A stretch of 64,000 nucleotides of DNA from CAYRDC01 sp964422925. GTDB lineage: Bacteria; Bacteroidota; Bacteroidia; Chitinophagales; S012-47. The stretch lies in assembly GCA_964422925.1 (NCBI GenBank), contig CAYRDC010000012.1, positions 11,078 through 75,077 of the forward strand, written 5' to 3'. The notes beneath the pieces are model-generated. The model was not told the origin of the DNA, made no database searches, and was given only the letters and a program-made list of their open reading frames with translations. The position numbers were made by a program, and so were the translations under genes. Below are positions 9,025 through 18,034 of this stretch, one piece after another. The first letter of the stretch is position 1. Every line of letters starts with the position of its first letter.

Positions 9025-10419
9025 ATGGATTACCGGATTGAACACGATACCCTCGGAGAAGTGAAGGTGCCAGCTGACAAGTACTGGGGCGCACAAACCC
9101 AGCGTTCATTGCAGAATTTCCCGATCGGGAACAACCGGATGCCCCGGGAAATCATCCGGGCTTTTGCCATTTTAAAGAAAGCCGCAGCGCAAACCAATGA
9201 AGCCTGCGGGGTATTGCCCAAAGAAAAAGCTGAACTTATCAGCCGGGCATGTGACGAGATCCTGGAAGGCAAACTCGATGACCAGTTCCCGCTGGTGGTC
9301 TGGCAAACCGGTTCGGGCACCCAGTCGAACATGAACGTGAATGAAGTGATTGCCAACCGTGGTCATGTGCTGGCCGGGGGCAAGCTCACCGACCAGCCCA
9401 AGACCCTGCACCCGAATGACGATGTGAACAAGTCACAGTCGTCTAACGACACTTTCCCTACAGCCATGCACATCGCGGCCTACGAGGTATTGGTCAACAA
9501 GCTGATCCCGGCCGTGGAAGCACTCCGCGATACTTGGAAAGCCAAGTCGGAGGCGTTTATGCGCGTGGTAAAAATCGGTCGGACCCATTTTATGGATGCC
9601 ACCCCGCTCACGCTGGGGCAGGAGTTTTCGGGGTATACGTCCCAGTTGAACCACGGCATCCGGGCCCTCCGCAATAGCCTGGACCACCTGGCCGAACTGG
9701 CCCTGGGCGGCACGGCCGTGGGCACCGGCATCAACACCCCACCGGGCTATGCCGAAAAAGTGGCTGCCAAAATCGCGGAACTTACGGGATACCCGTTCCG
9801 TACGGCTGAAAACAAATTCGAATCGCTGGCTGCCCACGATGCCATAGTGGAAGCCCACGGGGCGCTGAAAACCCTGGCCGTCAGTCTGATGAAAATCGCC
9901 AACGATGTGCGCATGCTTTCCTCCGGGCCACGGTGCGGGATCGGGGAGATCACCATTCCTGCCAATGAACCGGGGTCCAGCATCATGCCCGGCAAAGTAA
10001 ACCCCACCCAGGCCGAAGCCATGACCATGGTCTGCGCACAGGTTACCGGCAATGACGTGGCCGTAAACATTGGCGGAATGACCGGCCATTTCGAACTGAA
10101 CGTGTTCAAGCCGGTGATGATTTATAACTTCCTGCATTCGGCCAACCTGCTGGCCGATGCCTGCCGTTCGTTCAGTGAGCGCTGCGTGCGGGGGATTGAA
10201 CCCAACCGGGAAGTGATTCAGCGCAACCTGAACAATTCGCTGATGCTGGTAACCGCCCTCAACACGCACATCGGTTATGAAAAGGCAGCCAAAATTGCCA
10301 AGAAAGCCTGGGCCGATGGCACCACGCTGAAAGAAGCTGCCCTGGCGCTGGGCTACCTCACGGCAGAAAAATTTGACCAATGGGTGGTTCCTGAAAAAAT
10401 GGTGGGACTAGACCTGTAA
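9025..10419 (+). CDS. fumC: Class II fumarate hydratase
   Basis: 464 aa, cytoplasmic TCA-cycle enzyme converting fumarate to (S)-malate without an iron-sulfur cluster. GSSIMPGKVNPTQ is the family signature loop bearing the catalytic Ser. GSGTQSNMNVNEVIANR and GRTHFMDATPLTLGQEFSGY match the substrate-binding regions. The start at 9025 (MDYRIEHDTLGEVKVP) corresponds to the usual N-terminus, so an upstream in-frame start at 8974 is not used. It converges with the RidA gene, separated by 40 bp. Confidence 0.97.
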   Translation: MDYRIEHDTLGEVKVPADKYWGAQTQRSLQNFPIGNNRMPREIIRAFAILKKAAAQTNEACGVLPKEKAELISRACDEILEGKLDDQFPLVVWQTGSGTQSNMNVNEVIANRGHVLAGGKLTDQPKTLHPNDDVNKSQSSNDTFPTAMHIAAYEVLVNKLIPAVEALRDTWKAKSEAFMRVVKIGRTHFMDATPLTLGQEFSGYTSQLNHGIRALRNSLDHLAELALGGTAVGTGINTPPGYAEKVAAKIAELTGYPFRTAENKFESLAAHDAIVEAHGALKTLAVSLMKIANDVRMLSSGPRCGIGEITIPANEPGSSIMPGKVNPTQAEAMTMVCAQVTGNDVAVNIGGMTGHFELNVFKPVMIYNFLHSANLLADACRSFSERCVRGIEPNREVIQRNLNNSLMLVTALNTHIGYEKAAKIAKKAWADGTTLKEAALALGYLTAEKFDQWVVPEKMVGLDL

Positions 10420-10459
10420 GCGGCTGACAGGAAGATTCCTTTTCGCCTGCTACCGGGCC

Positions 10460-10882
10460 TTAACCCACGGTGGCGATGCATTTCAGCTCGATGGCTATCG
10501 GGGTGGGCAGGGCGTTTACTTCCACGGTGGTGCGGCAGGGTTTGTTGCCGGTAAAGTATTCGGCATAGATGCGGTTAAAGGTATTGAAGTCCCTTTTCAT
10601 ATCGGTTAGAAAAACGGTGATGTCCACGAGCCGGTCCCAGTGCGAGCCGGAGGCTTCGAGTACGGCTTTGATATTGCGGAAAACCTGGTGTACCTGCGCC
10701 TCGAAATCATAATCGAGGATTTCCCCTTCCGGGCCGAGTTTCAGCCCGGGGATTTCATTGGTTTCCGGGTGGCGCGGCCCGATACCGGAAAGAAAAAGCA
10801 GGTTGCCCTCCTGCCTGGCATGCGGATAGGTTCCCACGGGACGGGGCGCTCCTTTCGCGTCAAAACTTTTATTCCGGGTCAT
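10460..10882 (-). CDS. RidA/YjgF-family protein, probable 2-aminomuconate deaminase
   Basis: 140 aa. The RidA fold is marked by PHARQEGNLLFLSG near the start and by CRTTVEVNALPTPIAIELKCIA at the end, containing the conserved Arg that binds the substrate carboxylate. General RidA proteins deaminate reactive enamines. In 3-hydroxyanthranilate meta-cleavage clusters a RidA homologue serves as 2-aminomuconate deaminase, releasing ammonia to give 4-oxalocrotonate. Here it overlaps the dehydrogenase gene by 4 bp (ATGA) and is last in the SDR-dehydrogenase-RidA operon, so the specific assignment rests mainly on context. Confidence 0.82.
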   Translation of the reverse strand: MTRNKSFDAKGAPRPVGTYPHARQEGNLLFLSGIGPRHPETNEIPGLKLGPEGEILDYDFEAQVHQVFRNIKAVLEASGSHWDRLVDITVFLTDMKRDFNTFNRIYAEYFTGNKPCRTTVEVNALPTPIAIELKCIATVG

Positions 10883-12339
10883 GGCTTTTCAAAGTTAATG
10901 CAAACATTTTTGGCTTCCGTGAAAAAGCGCAAGGCTTCGAATCCGCCTTCCCGGCCCATTCCGGAACTTTTCATGCCGCCAAACGGGGTGCGCAGGTCGC
11001 GCACCATCCAGCAGTTGATCCATACAATGCCCGACTGGATCCGGGCAGCCAGCCGGTGGGCCCGCGTAAGGTTCTCGGTCCAAATCGTGGCAGCCAGGCC
11101 ATACATGGTGGAATTGGCCATCATCAGCGCTTCTTCTTTGCTGTCAAACGGGGTCAGGGTCACCACCGGGCCGAAGATTTCTTCCTGGTTGGTCCGACAG
11201 GTGTAGGGCAACCCTTCGATGACGGTGGGCTCCACGAAAAACCCGTTTTCGCAACGTTTGTTCACTTCGGGCACCCGGCCCCCGCACAGCACTTTCCCCC
11301 CTTCTTCCTGTGCCAGGGCAATGTAGGAGAGGATTTTTTCCTGGTGGGCGCGCGATACCACCGCCCCGAGTTGCGTGTTTTCCGACAGGGGGTCGCCCAC
11401 ATGCAGCAGGCGCACTTTTTCGACAAATTCCTTCTTGAACCGTTCGTACACCGGGCGCTCGATGAAAATGCGGCTTCCGCAGAGGCATATCTGCCCCTGG
11501 TTGCTGAAGGAAGACCGTATGGTGGTCTGCATCATTTTCTCCCAGTCACAATCGGCAAAGATGATGTTGGGGTTTTTGCCGCCCAGCTCCAGAGACAGTT
11601 TCTTGAACATCGGGGCAGCCGTGGCTGCTATTTGCTTCCCGGTGGCCGTACCCCCGGTAAAGGAAATGGCTTTGATGTCAGGATGCTCCACGATGGCCTG
11701 CCCGGCCCGGGGCCCCGTGCCGTGGACTATGTTGAGCACGCCCGGGGGCAGGCCGGCTTCCTGGCAAACTTGGGAAAGCAAAAAAGCGGTCATGGGGGTG
11801 ATTTCCGAGGGCTTGGCAATCACGCAATTGCCCGCGGCCAGGGCCGGGGCGATTTTCCAGGTAAACAGGTACAGGGGCAAATTCCACGGGCTGATGCAGC
11901 CGGTGATGCCCAGGGGCTGGCGGAGCGTGTAGTTGATGGCGCCCTCTTCCATGGCATGCGATTCGGAAGCAAACGCGCGGATGGCCGAGGCAAAAAACCG
12001 GAAATTGTTCACCGCCCGCGGAATATCCACCGTGCGGGCCAGGGAAACGGGTTTCCCGTTGTCGATCGATTCGGTTTCTGCAAAATCCTCCAGGTTTTGG
12101 TTTATCAGGTCGGCAATGCGTTCGAGGAAGCGCCCGCGCACATCGGCCGGTTTAGCCGCCCATTCCGGGAATGCCTGCCGGGCCGCTTCCACCGCGGCTT
12201 CCACATCCCTGGCCTCGGAATCGGGGATGAAACTGTAAATCTCACCGGTGGCCGGGTTCACGTTGTCAAGATACTGGTTCGAAACCGGGTCAACCAGCGA
12301 ACCGCCAATATAGTTCTTGATGTATTTTTCCCTTTTCAT
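10879..12339 (-). CDS. 2-aminomuconate 6-semialdehyde dehydrogenase (aldehyde dehydrogenase superfamily)
   Basis: 486 aa, full-length ALDH. Asn153 lies in SPWNLPL, Glu251 in LELGGKNP and the nucleophile Cys285 in NQGQICLC. The cofactor site includes FTGGTATGK (about 227-235). The ALDH8A1-like subgroup oxidises 2-aminomuconate semialdehyde to 2-aminomuconate with NAD+. That would be the step after ACMS decarboxylase in 3-hydroxyanthranilate degradation, encoded on the opposite strand next door. It lies 30 bp downstream of the SDR gene and is translationally coupled to the RidA gene. Confidence 0.88.
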   Translation of the reverse strand: MKREKYIKNYIGGSLVDPVSNQYLDNVNPATGEIYSFIPDSEARDVEAAVEAARQAFPEWAAKPADVRGRFLERIADLINQNLEDFAETESIDNGKPVSLARTVDIPRAVNNFRFFASAIRAFASESHAMEEGAINYTLRQPLGITGCISPWNLPLYLFTWKIAPALAAGNCVIAKPSEITPMTAFLLSQVCQEAGLPPGVLNIVHGTGPRAGQAIVEHPDIKAISFTGGTATGKQIAATAAPMFKKLSLELGGKNPNIIFADCDWEKMMQTTIRSSFSNQGQICLCGSRIFIERPVYERFKKEFVEKVRLLHVGDPLSENTQLGAVVSRAHQEKILSYIALAQEEGGKVLCGGRVPEVNKRCENGFFVEPTVIEGLPYTCRTNQEEIFGPVVTLTPFDSKEEALMMANSTMYGLAATIWTENLTRAHRLAARIQSGIVWINCWMVRDLRTPFGGMKSSGMGREGGFEALRFFTEAKNVCINFEKP

Positions 12340-12369
12340 AACAGCAGCTTGGTCAATAAAATAATAAAC

Positions 12370-13152
12370 TCAAAGGGCCGGGGTCCTGCCACCGTCCACG
12401 GGCAGGTTAATGCCGTTGATATAGGCCGCCTGCGGGGAAGCTAGGAAAACCACGGCATGGGCAATTTCTTCCGGGCGGGCGAAACGCCTTGCCGGGACGG
12501 CTTCTTTCATGGCCGAGGCTTCCTCTTCCGGGGTGTGCCCCGAACGTTCGGCATATTTCAGGATCAGGTCAAATAGGCGTTCGGTTTCCGTAAAGCCGGG
12601 TAGCACGTTGTTTACGGTTATGCCGTAAGGCCCCAGTTCGCTGGCCAGGGTTTTGGCCCAGCTGGCCACCGCGCCCCGGATGGTATTGGATACCCCCAGG
12701 TTTTTCAGCGGGGTTTTCACAGATGTGGATATAATATTGATGATCCGCCCGTATTGGAGCGACCGCATGCCGGGCAGCAGGGCACGGACCAGCAACTGGT
12801 TATTAATGACGTGCATTTCAAATCCTTTCCGGAAAGCGTCAGGTCCGGCATCTGCCAGGGGGCCGGCCGGTGGGCCTCCGGTATTGTTTACCAGGATGCT
12901 GTATTTTTTGCCGGTTTCCTGCAGGTGGCGTTCCACGGCCTGGCGCACTTCTTCAGGCCGGCTGAAATCAGCGCTGATAGCATCGTGTCCTTCACCGGCC
13001 AGTTCTTCCAGTGTTTTTCGCAGGGTTTTCGGGTCACGGGCCAGGAGCGTAACCCTTGCCCCGGCAGCGGCCAGGCCTATGGCGCTGGCCCGGCCGATTC
13101 CCCGAGTGCTGCCGCATACCAGGGCATTGCGGTCTTTCAGGTCAATGTTCAT
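12370..13152 (-). CDS. Atypical short-chain dehydrogenase/reductase lacking the Tyr-Lys pair
   Basis: 260 aa from ATG 13152 (MNIDLKDRNALVCGSTRG); an earlier in-frame codon at 13185 adds non-homologous residues. The nucleotide-binding glycine motif is GSTRGIG (14-20) and the NNTGG segment is present at 89-93. The place normally held by YxxxK reads S155-N-T-I-R159, so the catalytic Tyr is Ser and the Lys is Arg. Subgroups of SDR proteins resembling 3-oxoacyl reductases share this departure, so it is probably ancestral to the subgroup, not recent decay. It is first gene of the minus-strand arm of the kynurenine cluster, with an unassigned role. Confidence 0.85.
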   Translation of the reverse strand: MNIDLKDRNALVCGSTRGIGRASAIGLAAAGARVTLLARDPKTLRKTLEELAGEGHDAISADFSRPEEVRQAVERHLQETGKKYSILVNNTGGPPAGPLADAGPDAFRKGFEMHVINNQLLVRALLPGMRSLQYGRIINIISTSVKTPLKNLGVSNTIRGAVASWAKTLASELGPYGITVNNVLPGFTETERLFDLILKYAERSGHTPEEEASAMKEAVPARRFARPEEIAHAVVFLASPQAAYINGINLPVDGGRTPAL

Positions 13153-13260
13153 ACGCCAAATATAACAGATTGAAAGCACAGGCAAAGCGCTTCCGCGGGG
13201 CTGTTTTTCGCTTTTGGCTGTAGATTCTTAATTTTAGGGGGTACCAAACCCAAAAAGCCC

Positions 13261-13794
13261 ATGAAAGTTCAGCGTCCCTTTAACTTCCATCAATGGATCG
13301 AGGAAAACCGCGACAAACTGAAACCTCCGGTAGGCAATAAGAATTTGTACCCGGCCGGTAAGGATTTCATCGTCATGGTGGTCGGAGGGCCGAATGCCCG
13401 GAAAGATTATCACTACAACGAAACCGAGGAATTGTTTTACCAGCTCGAAGGCGATATCGTGGTAAGGATACAGGAAGACGGCAAGGCCGTGGATATCCCC
13501 ATACGCGAAGGTGAGATGTTTTTGTTGCCGCCCCGGGTCCCGCATTCCCCCATGCGTTTCAAAGGGTCTGTCGGCCTGGTGATCGAACGGGTGCGCAAGG
13601 GGACCGGCCTGAAGGACGGCCTTTTGTGGTTTTGCGACCGGTGCAATCACAAGCTGCATGAAACCTATTTCCCGCTGGAGGATATTGAAAAGGATTTCCT
13701 GCCCCGGTTCCAGGAATTTTACCATTCGGAGGAACTTCGCACCTGCGACAACTGCAGCCACGTGATGGAAACAGATCCTCGATTTACGGATTGA
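13261..13794 (+). CDS. nbaC: 3-hydroxyanthranilate 3,4-dioxygenase
   Basis: 177 aa cupin. Iron ligands His51, Glu57 and His95, and substrate residues Arg47, Arg99 and Glu109, sit where they do in characterised bacterial enzymes. The C-terminal half carries CDRC (125-128) and CDNC (162-165), the second rubredoxin-like iron site of bacterial and fungal forms. The enzyme opens 3-hydroxyanthranilate to 2-amino-3-carboxymuconate 6-semialdehyde using O2. It is first gene of the plus-strand arm and is divergent from the SDR gene across 108 bp, which should contain both promoters. Confidence 0.96.
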   Translation: MKVQRPFNFHQWIEENRDKLKPPVGNKNLYPAGKDFIVMVVGGPNARKDYHYNETEELFYQLEGDIVVRIQEDGKAVDIPIREGEMFLLPPRVPHSPMRFKGSVGLVIERVRKGTGLKDGLLWFCDRCNHKLHETYFPLEDIEKDFLPRFQEFYHSEELRTCDNCSHVMETDPRFTD

Positions 13795-13818
13795 TGCAGG
13801 AAAAGTGATGGGTTGGCT

Positions 13819-14832
13819 ATGTGTCTGACGATAGATATTCACACGCACATCATACCGGAAAAGTTGCCGCGCTGGGCTGAAAAGTTCGGCTACGGGGGCT
13901 TTATCTGGCTCGATCATCACAAAGCCGGATGCGCCCGTATGATGCGGGACGGGGAGTTTTTCAGGGAAATCCAGGCCAATTGCTGGGACCCGGAAGTTCG
14001 CATCGGGGAGTGTGACGCGCATAAAGTGCACGTACAGGTCCTATCGGCCATCCCGGTGATGTTTTCCTATTGGGCCAAAGCCCGCGATGCCCTGGATGTG
14101 GCCCGGTTTCAGAACGATTACATGGCAGCCATCGCGCAGCGCTATCCCAAACGCTTCGTGGCCCTGGCCACCCTGCCCATGCAGGACCCGGAACTGGCGG
14201 CCCGCGAACTGGATCGGTGTGTCAATGAGCTGGGCATGCCGGGCGTGGAAATAGGGTCACACATCAACGACATGAACCTGGAAGACGAGCGGCTGGAGCC
14301 TTTTTATGATGCCTGCGAGGCCATAGGCGCCTGCATTTTTGTGCACCCCTGGGACATGATAGGCATGGAGCGCATGCCCAAATACTGGTTGCCCTGGCTG
14401 GTGGGCATGCCGGCCGAAACCAGCCTCGCGGTGTGCTCTATGATCTTTGGCGGTGTGTTTGAACGCCACCCGAAGCTGCGGGTTGCCTTTGCCCACGGAG
14501 GCGGAGCCTTTCCGGCCACCATCGGCCGTATAGAGCACGGCTTCAACGTAAGGCCGGACCTCTGTGCCGTGAACAATGACGTGAACCCGCGGGAATACCT
14601 CGGGAAATTCTGGCTCGATTCCTTGGTGCACGACCCGAAAATGCTGGATTACATTGTAGGCCTCATGGGAGCCGACCGCATCGCGCTGGGCACGGATTAC
14701 CCGTTTCCGCTGGGAGAACCGGAACCCGGGAAACTGATCAAAAGCATGCCCTATGATGAGCAGACCAGGGCTTTGCTGCTGGGCGGGGCGGCCCTGCAAT
14801 GGCTAAATAAGTCGGAAAAAGATTTTTCATAA
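13819..14832 (+). CDS. nbaD: 2-amino-3-carboxymuconate 6-semialdehyde decarboxylase (ACMSD)
   Basis: 337 aa from ATG 13819; a TTG two codons earlier is possible. This is an amidohydrolase-superfamily decarboxylase. Zinc ligands are visible as His8/His10 (DIHTH), His176 (FVHPWD), His226 (AHGGG) and Asp293 (GTDYPF), one or two positions from those of the Pseudomonas enzyme. It removes CO2 from the dioxygenase product to give 2-aminomuconate 6-semialdehyde, and so prevents non-enzymatic cyclisation to quinolinate. It lies 24 bp after the dioxygenase gene, and its stop codon overlaps the kynureninase start. Confidence 0.96.
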   Translation: MCLTIDIHTHIIPEKLPRWAEKFGYGGFIWLDHHKAGCARMMRDGEFFREIQANCWDPEVRIGECDAHKVHVQVLSAIPVMFSYWAKARDALDVARFQNDYMAAIAQRYPKRFVALATLPMQDPELAARELDRCVNELGMPGVEIGSHINDMNLEDERLEPFYDACEAIGACIFVHPWDMIGMERMPKYWLPWLVGMPAETSLAVCSMIFGGVFERHPKLRVAFAHGGGAFPATIGRIEHGFNVRPDLCAVNNDVNPREYLGKFWLDSLVHDPKMLDYIVGLMGADRIALGTDYPFPLGEPEPGKLIKSMPYDEQTRALLLGGAALQWLNKSEKDFS

Positions 14833-16121
14833 TGGATATCTCATACAGCACGCACCTGGATTTTGCCTGGAATATGGACGACAAAGACCCGCTCGGGCAT
14901 TTCCGGGAACAGTTTTTCATTCCGGAGGTGAACGGGGAACCGGCAATATACCTGTGCGGCAACTCGCTCGGCCTGCAGCCCAAATCCATAAAACGCTACC
15001 TCGAACAGGAGCTGGAAGACTGGGCGAACCTTGGGGTGGAGGGGCATGTCCATGCCCGGAATCCCTGGATGTATTACCACCGGCTCTTCACGGCTCCCCT
15101 GGCCCGTGTGGCCGGCTGTAAGGAACATGAAGTGGTGGCCATGAACGGCCTGACGGTAAACCTGCACATCCTGCTGGCCAGCTTTTACCGGCCACAGGGG
15201 AAACGCTACAAGATCCTGGTGGAAAGCCAGTTGTTCCCTTCCGATTATTTTGTAGCCATAAGCCAGGTGGAGCAGTACATCCGCCTGAGCGGCCGCACGG
15301 ACATCAATCCGGAGGAGGCCGTGCTGCCAATCAGCCCCAGGGAGGGCGAGCACACGGTTCGCGACCGGGACGTGCTGGACCTGATCGAACAGGAAGGCGA
15401 ATCGCTGGCCTTGGTGCTCCTTGGTGGAGTCAATTATTACACCGGGCAGCTGTTTGACATGAAATCCATTACGGCAGCCGCCCATGAAGCCGGGGCTTTG
15501 GCGGGTTTTGACCTGGCGCATGCCATCGGCAATGTACCGCTTAAACTTCATGATTGGGAGGTGGATTTCGCGTCCTGGTGTTCCTACAAATACCTGAACT
15601 CCGGGCCGGGCGGACCCAGCGGCATCTACGTGCACGAACGCCACGCGCTGAACCCGGACACACCCCAGCTGAAAGGCTGGTGGGGTCACGAGGAGGAAAC
15701 CCGGTTCAACATGGAGAAGAAATTCGTGCCCATAGCAGGAGCCGGGCGCTGGCAGATAAGCAATGTGCCCATCCTGGGCATGGCCGCCCACAAGGCCAGT
15801 CTCGACATCTTCGACCAGACCACGCTGCAAGCCCTCCGCGAAAAAAGCGAACGGCTGACGGGATACCTGGAATTCCTGATCAGGGCCTGGCTGGGCGATA
15901 AACTGAGAATCATCACTCCGGCCGAGCCGCAGCGCAGAGGCTGCCAGCTGTCGCTGCTCACGGGCAAGGAAGGCCCGGATGTCTTCCGCGAAATCACCCG
16001 GAAAGGCGTCATTGCCGACTGGCGGTCGCCCAACGTGATACGGGTGGCTCCCACCCCGCTCTACAACACCTTCACGGAGGTTTACCGTTTCGCGAAACTG
16101 TTAAAGGACATTTATTCATGA
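14832..16121 (+). CDS. kynU: Kynureninase
   Basis: 429 aa, PLP-dependent fold type I hydrolase. The N-terminal YLCGNSLGLQPK segment is typical. FDLAHAIGN contains the PLP-contacting Asp, and Lys253 in SYKYLNSGPGG is the Schiff-base lysine. It cleaves kynurenine or 3-hydroxykynurenine to (3-hydroxy)anthranilate plus alanine in the cytoplasm. The start overlaps the last base of the decarboxylase stop codon and the end overlaps the monooxygenase start by 4 bp, so three consecutive pathway genes are translationally coupled. Confidence 0.97.
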   Translation: MDISYSTHLDFAWNMDDKDPLGHFREQFFIPEVNGEPAIYLCGNSLGLQPKSIKRYLEQELEDWANLGVEGHVHARNPWMYYHRLFTAPLARVAGCKEHEVVAMNGLTVNLHILLASFYRPQGKRYKILVESQLFPSDYFVAISQVEQYIRLSGRTDINPEEAVLPISPREGEHTVRDRDVLDLIEQEGESLALVLLGGVNYYTGQLFDMKSITAAAHEAGALAGFDLAHAIGNVPLKLHDWEVDFASWCSYKYLNSGPGGPSGIYVHERHALNPDTPQLKGWWGHEEETRFNMEKKFVPIAGAGRWQISNVPILGMAAHKASLDIFDQTTLQALREKSERLTGYLEFLIRAWLGDKLRIITPAEPQRRGCQLSLLTGKEGPDVFREITRKGVIADWRSPNVIRVAPTPLYNTFTEVYRFAKLLKDIYS

Positions 16122-17482
16122 ACAAGGAACCGAAAGACATACTGATTGCCGGAGCCGGGTTGGTGGGTTCGCTCTGGGCGGTTTTCCTGGTGCAGAAGGG
16201 CCACCGGGTCAGGATGTACGAAAAACGCCCTGACCTGCGCAAAGCCGATATATCAGCCGGGCGTTCCATCAACCTGGCCTTGAGCGACCGCGGCTGGAAA
16301 GCCCTGGAAACGGTGGGCATTGCCGGGCAGGTCCGGGAAATGGCCATTCCCATGTACGGGCGCATGATCCACAACACGGACGGCCACCTTACCTTTTTGC
16401 CTTACGGCATGCAAAACCAGGCGATTTATTCCGTGTCACGGGGCGGGCTGAACGGTGTACTGATGAGCGCTGCCGAAGCATCCGGAGCGGAAACCTTCTT
16501 CGAACAAAAGGTGGCATCGGTTGACCTCGACACACCTGCCATCCGGTTTGAAGACGGCAGCCGGGCGCAGGCTGACATCATTTTTGGGGCGGACGGGGCT
16601 TTCTCGAAAGTGCGGGCCAGCCTGCTGGAACACGGGCCGCACGAATACAGCCTGGACGAACTGGAGCACGGTTACAAGGAACTGAGCATTCCTCCCGGGA
16701 AATCGGTAAAATGGCTGATTGAGAAAAACGCCCTGCACATCTGGCCGAGGAAACGGTTTATGCTCATCGCCCTGCCGAATATGGACGGCAGTTTCACCTG
16801 TACCCTGTTTGCCCCGTTCCGCGGGGAAAACAGTTTTGTACGGCTGCAAACCGACCGGGATGTGGAATCGTTTTTTGAAAAGTACTTCCCCGATGCGCTG
16901 AAGGTGATGCCCACCCTGTTGGAAGACTGGCACACCAACCCGGTATCGACCCTGGGTACGGTGCGGTGCAGGCCCTGGACCTACCGCGACAAGGTATGCC
17001 TCATCGGGGATGCCGCCCATGCCATCGTGCCGTTTTACGGGCAGGGGATGAACGCGGGATTTGAAGACTGCACGGTGCTCAACGACCTTATCGGCCAGCA
17101 CGGGGACGACTGGCTCAGGATTTTCAGTGAATATGACGCCAGCCGGAAAACCGACACCGATGCCATCGCTGACCTGGCCCTTCAGAATTTTATCGAGATG
17201 CGCGACCGCGTGGCCGACCGGTCATTCCTCCTGCGCAAGGAAATCGAAAAGCAGCTGCACAAGCTCTACCCCGATGAATACATGCCCCTGTATTCGCTGG
17301 TGACTTTCAGCCACCGCCCCTATTCCGAAGCCCTGGCCACAGGCCGCAGGGAAGAAAAATTTTTCCAGGAAGTGCTGAACCTGGACGAACTGCCCGAATC
17401 GCCATCCGAAAGCGACCTGGAAACCATCATGGAGCAATGGCGGCAGTTCAACGCGGGTTCCCAAACCGGAAACACGGAATGA
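16118..17482 (+). CDS. kmo: Kynurenine 3-monooxygenase
   Basis: 454 aa, FAD-dependent aromatic hydroxylase using NADPH and O2. The dinucleotide motif GAGLVGS is at 9-15, and GDAAH at 297-301 followed by PFYGQGMNAGFEDC is the second FAD motif with the KMO-type substrate loop. A hydrophobic C-terminal anchor as in mitochondrial enzymes is not evident. It hydroxylates kynurenine to 3-hydroxykynurenine, upstream of kynureninase. No tryptophan dioxygenase or kynurenine formamidase is in the window, so kynurenine must be imported or made elsewhere. Its stop codon overlaps the start of a lipoprotein gene (ATGA). Confidence 0.96.
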   Translation: MNKEPKDILIAGAGLVGSLWAVFLVQKGHRVRMYEKRPDLRKADISAGRSINLALSDRGWKALETVGIAGQVREMAIPMYGRMIHNTDGHLTFLPYGMQNQAIYSVSRGGLNGVLMSAAEASGAETFFEQKVASVDLDTPAIRFEDGSRAQADIIFGADGAFSKVRASLLEHGPHEYSLDELEHGYKELSIPPGKSVKWLIEKNALHIWPRKRFMLIALPNMDGSFTCTLFAPFRGENSFVRLQTDRDVESFFEKYFPDALKVMPTLLEDWHTNPVSTLGTVRCRPWTYRDKVCLIGDAAHAIVPFYGQGMNAGFEDCTVLNDLIGQHGDDWLRIFSEYDASRKTDTDAIADLALQNFIEMRDRVADRSFLLRKEIEKQLHKLYPDEYMPLYSLVTFSHRPYSEALATGRREEKFFQEVLNLDELPESPSESDLETIMEQWRQFNAGSQTGNTE

Positions 17483-17964
17483 GCCGGCAACTCCCATCAC
17501 TGGTGATCCTGGCCCTTGCAGCGCTCATGGCCTGGTCGTGCCGCGATGCCTGCCGGGATACGGTTTGCGAGCATGGCGAATGTGATGACGGAGAGTGCGT
17601 TTGTGAACCCGGTTATGGCGGCAGCGACTGTTCCGTGCTGCTGCGCGACAGCTTCCTCGGGGAGTACATGGCCCGGGAAACCTGCGGCACGCTGGTTGAT
17701 TCATACCTTGTTTCCCTGAAACCCGGGGTCCGGCCGGACGAAATCCTGGTGCATAATTTCGCCCATTCCGGGCAGGACGTCACAGCCCGCACCGCGGAGT
17801 CAGGCGGAATCTATTTCCTGCCCGCGTTCAGCACGGTAAACGGCCTGTTTATCACGGGTTACGCTATTCCCGGCCCATCGGGCAGCGACCTTCGCCTCGA
17901 ATACATGGCCACTACCATTGCCGACACGTTGTATTCCTGTTCGGCTATCCTGCGGCCTGAATAA
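17479..17964 (+). CDS. Lipoprotein with EGF-like cysteine module
   Basis: 161 aa from ATG 17479, which overlaps the kmo stop. The signal peptide ends at MAWSC, making Cys21 the lipidated residue. Directly after it comes an EGF-like module of closely spaced cysteines (CEHGEC, CVCEPGYGGSDC). The remaining 110 or so residues are a beta-rich domain without a known family. It is probably anchored in the outer or inner membrane. The coupling to kmo is striking for a surface-type protein and may be incidental operon read-through. Function unknown. Confidence 0.78.
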   Translation: MSRQLPSLVILALAALMAWSCRDACRDTVCEHGECDDGECVCEPGYGGSDCSVLLRDSFLGEYMARETCGTLVDSYLVSLKPGVRPDEILVHNFAHSGQDVTARTAESGGIYFLPAFSTVNGLFITGYAIPGPSGSDLRLEYMATTIADTLYSCSAILRPE

Positions 17965-18034
17965 TCTTTTACCGCTAATTTCGTTTCTACCAATGATCCG
18001 CGTTGGCGGGTTTTTTGCTGGCTGAACCGGGTGT

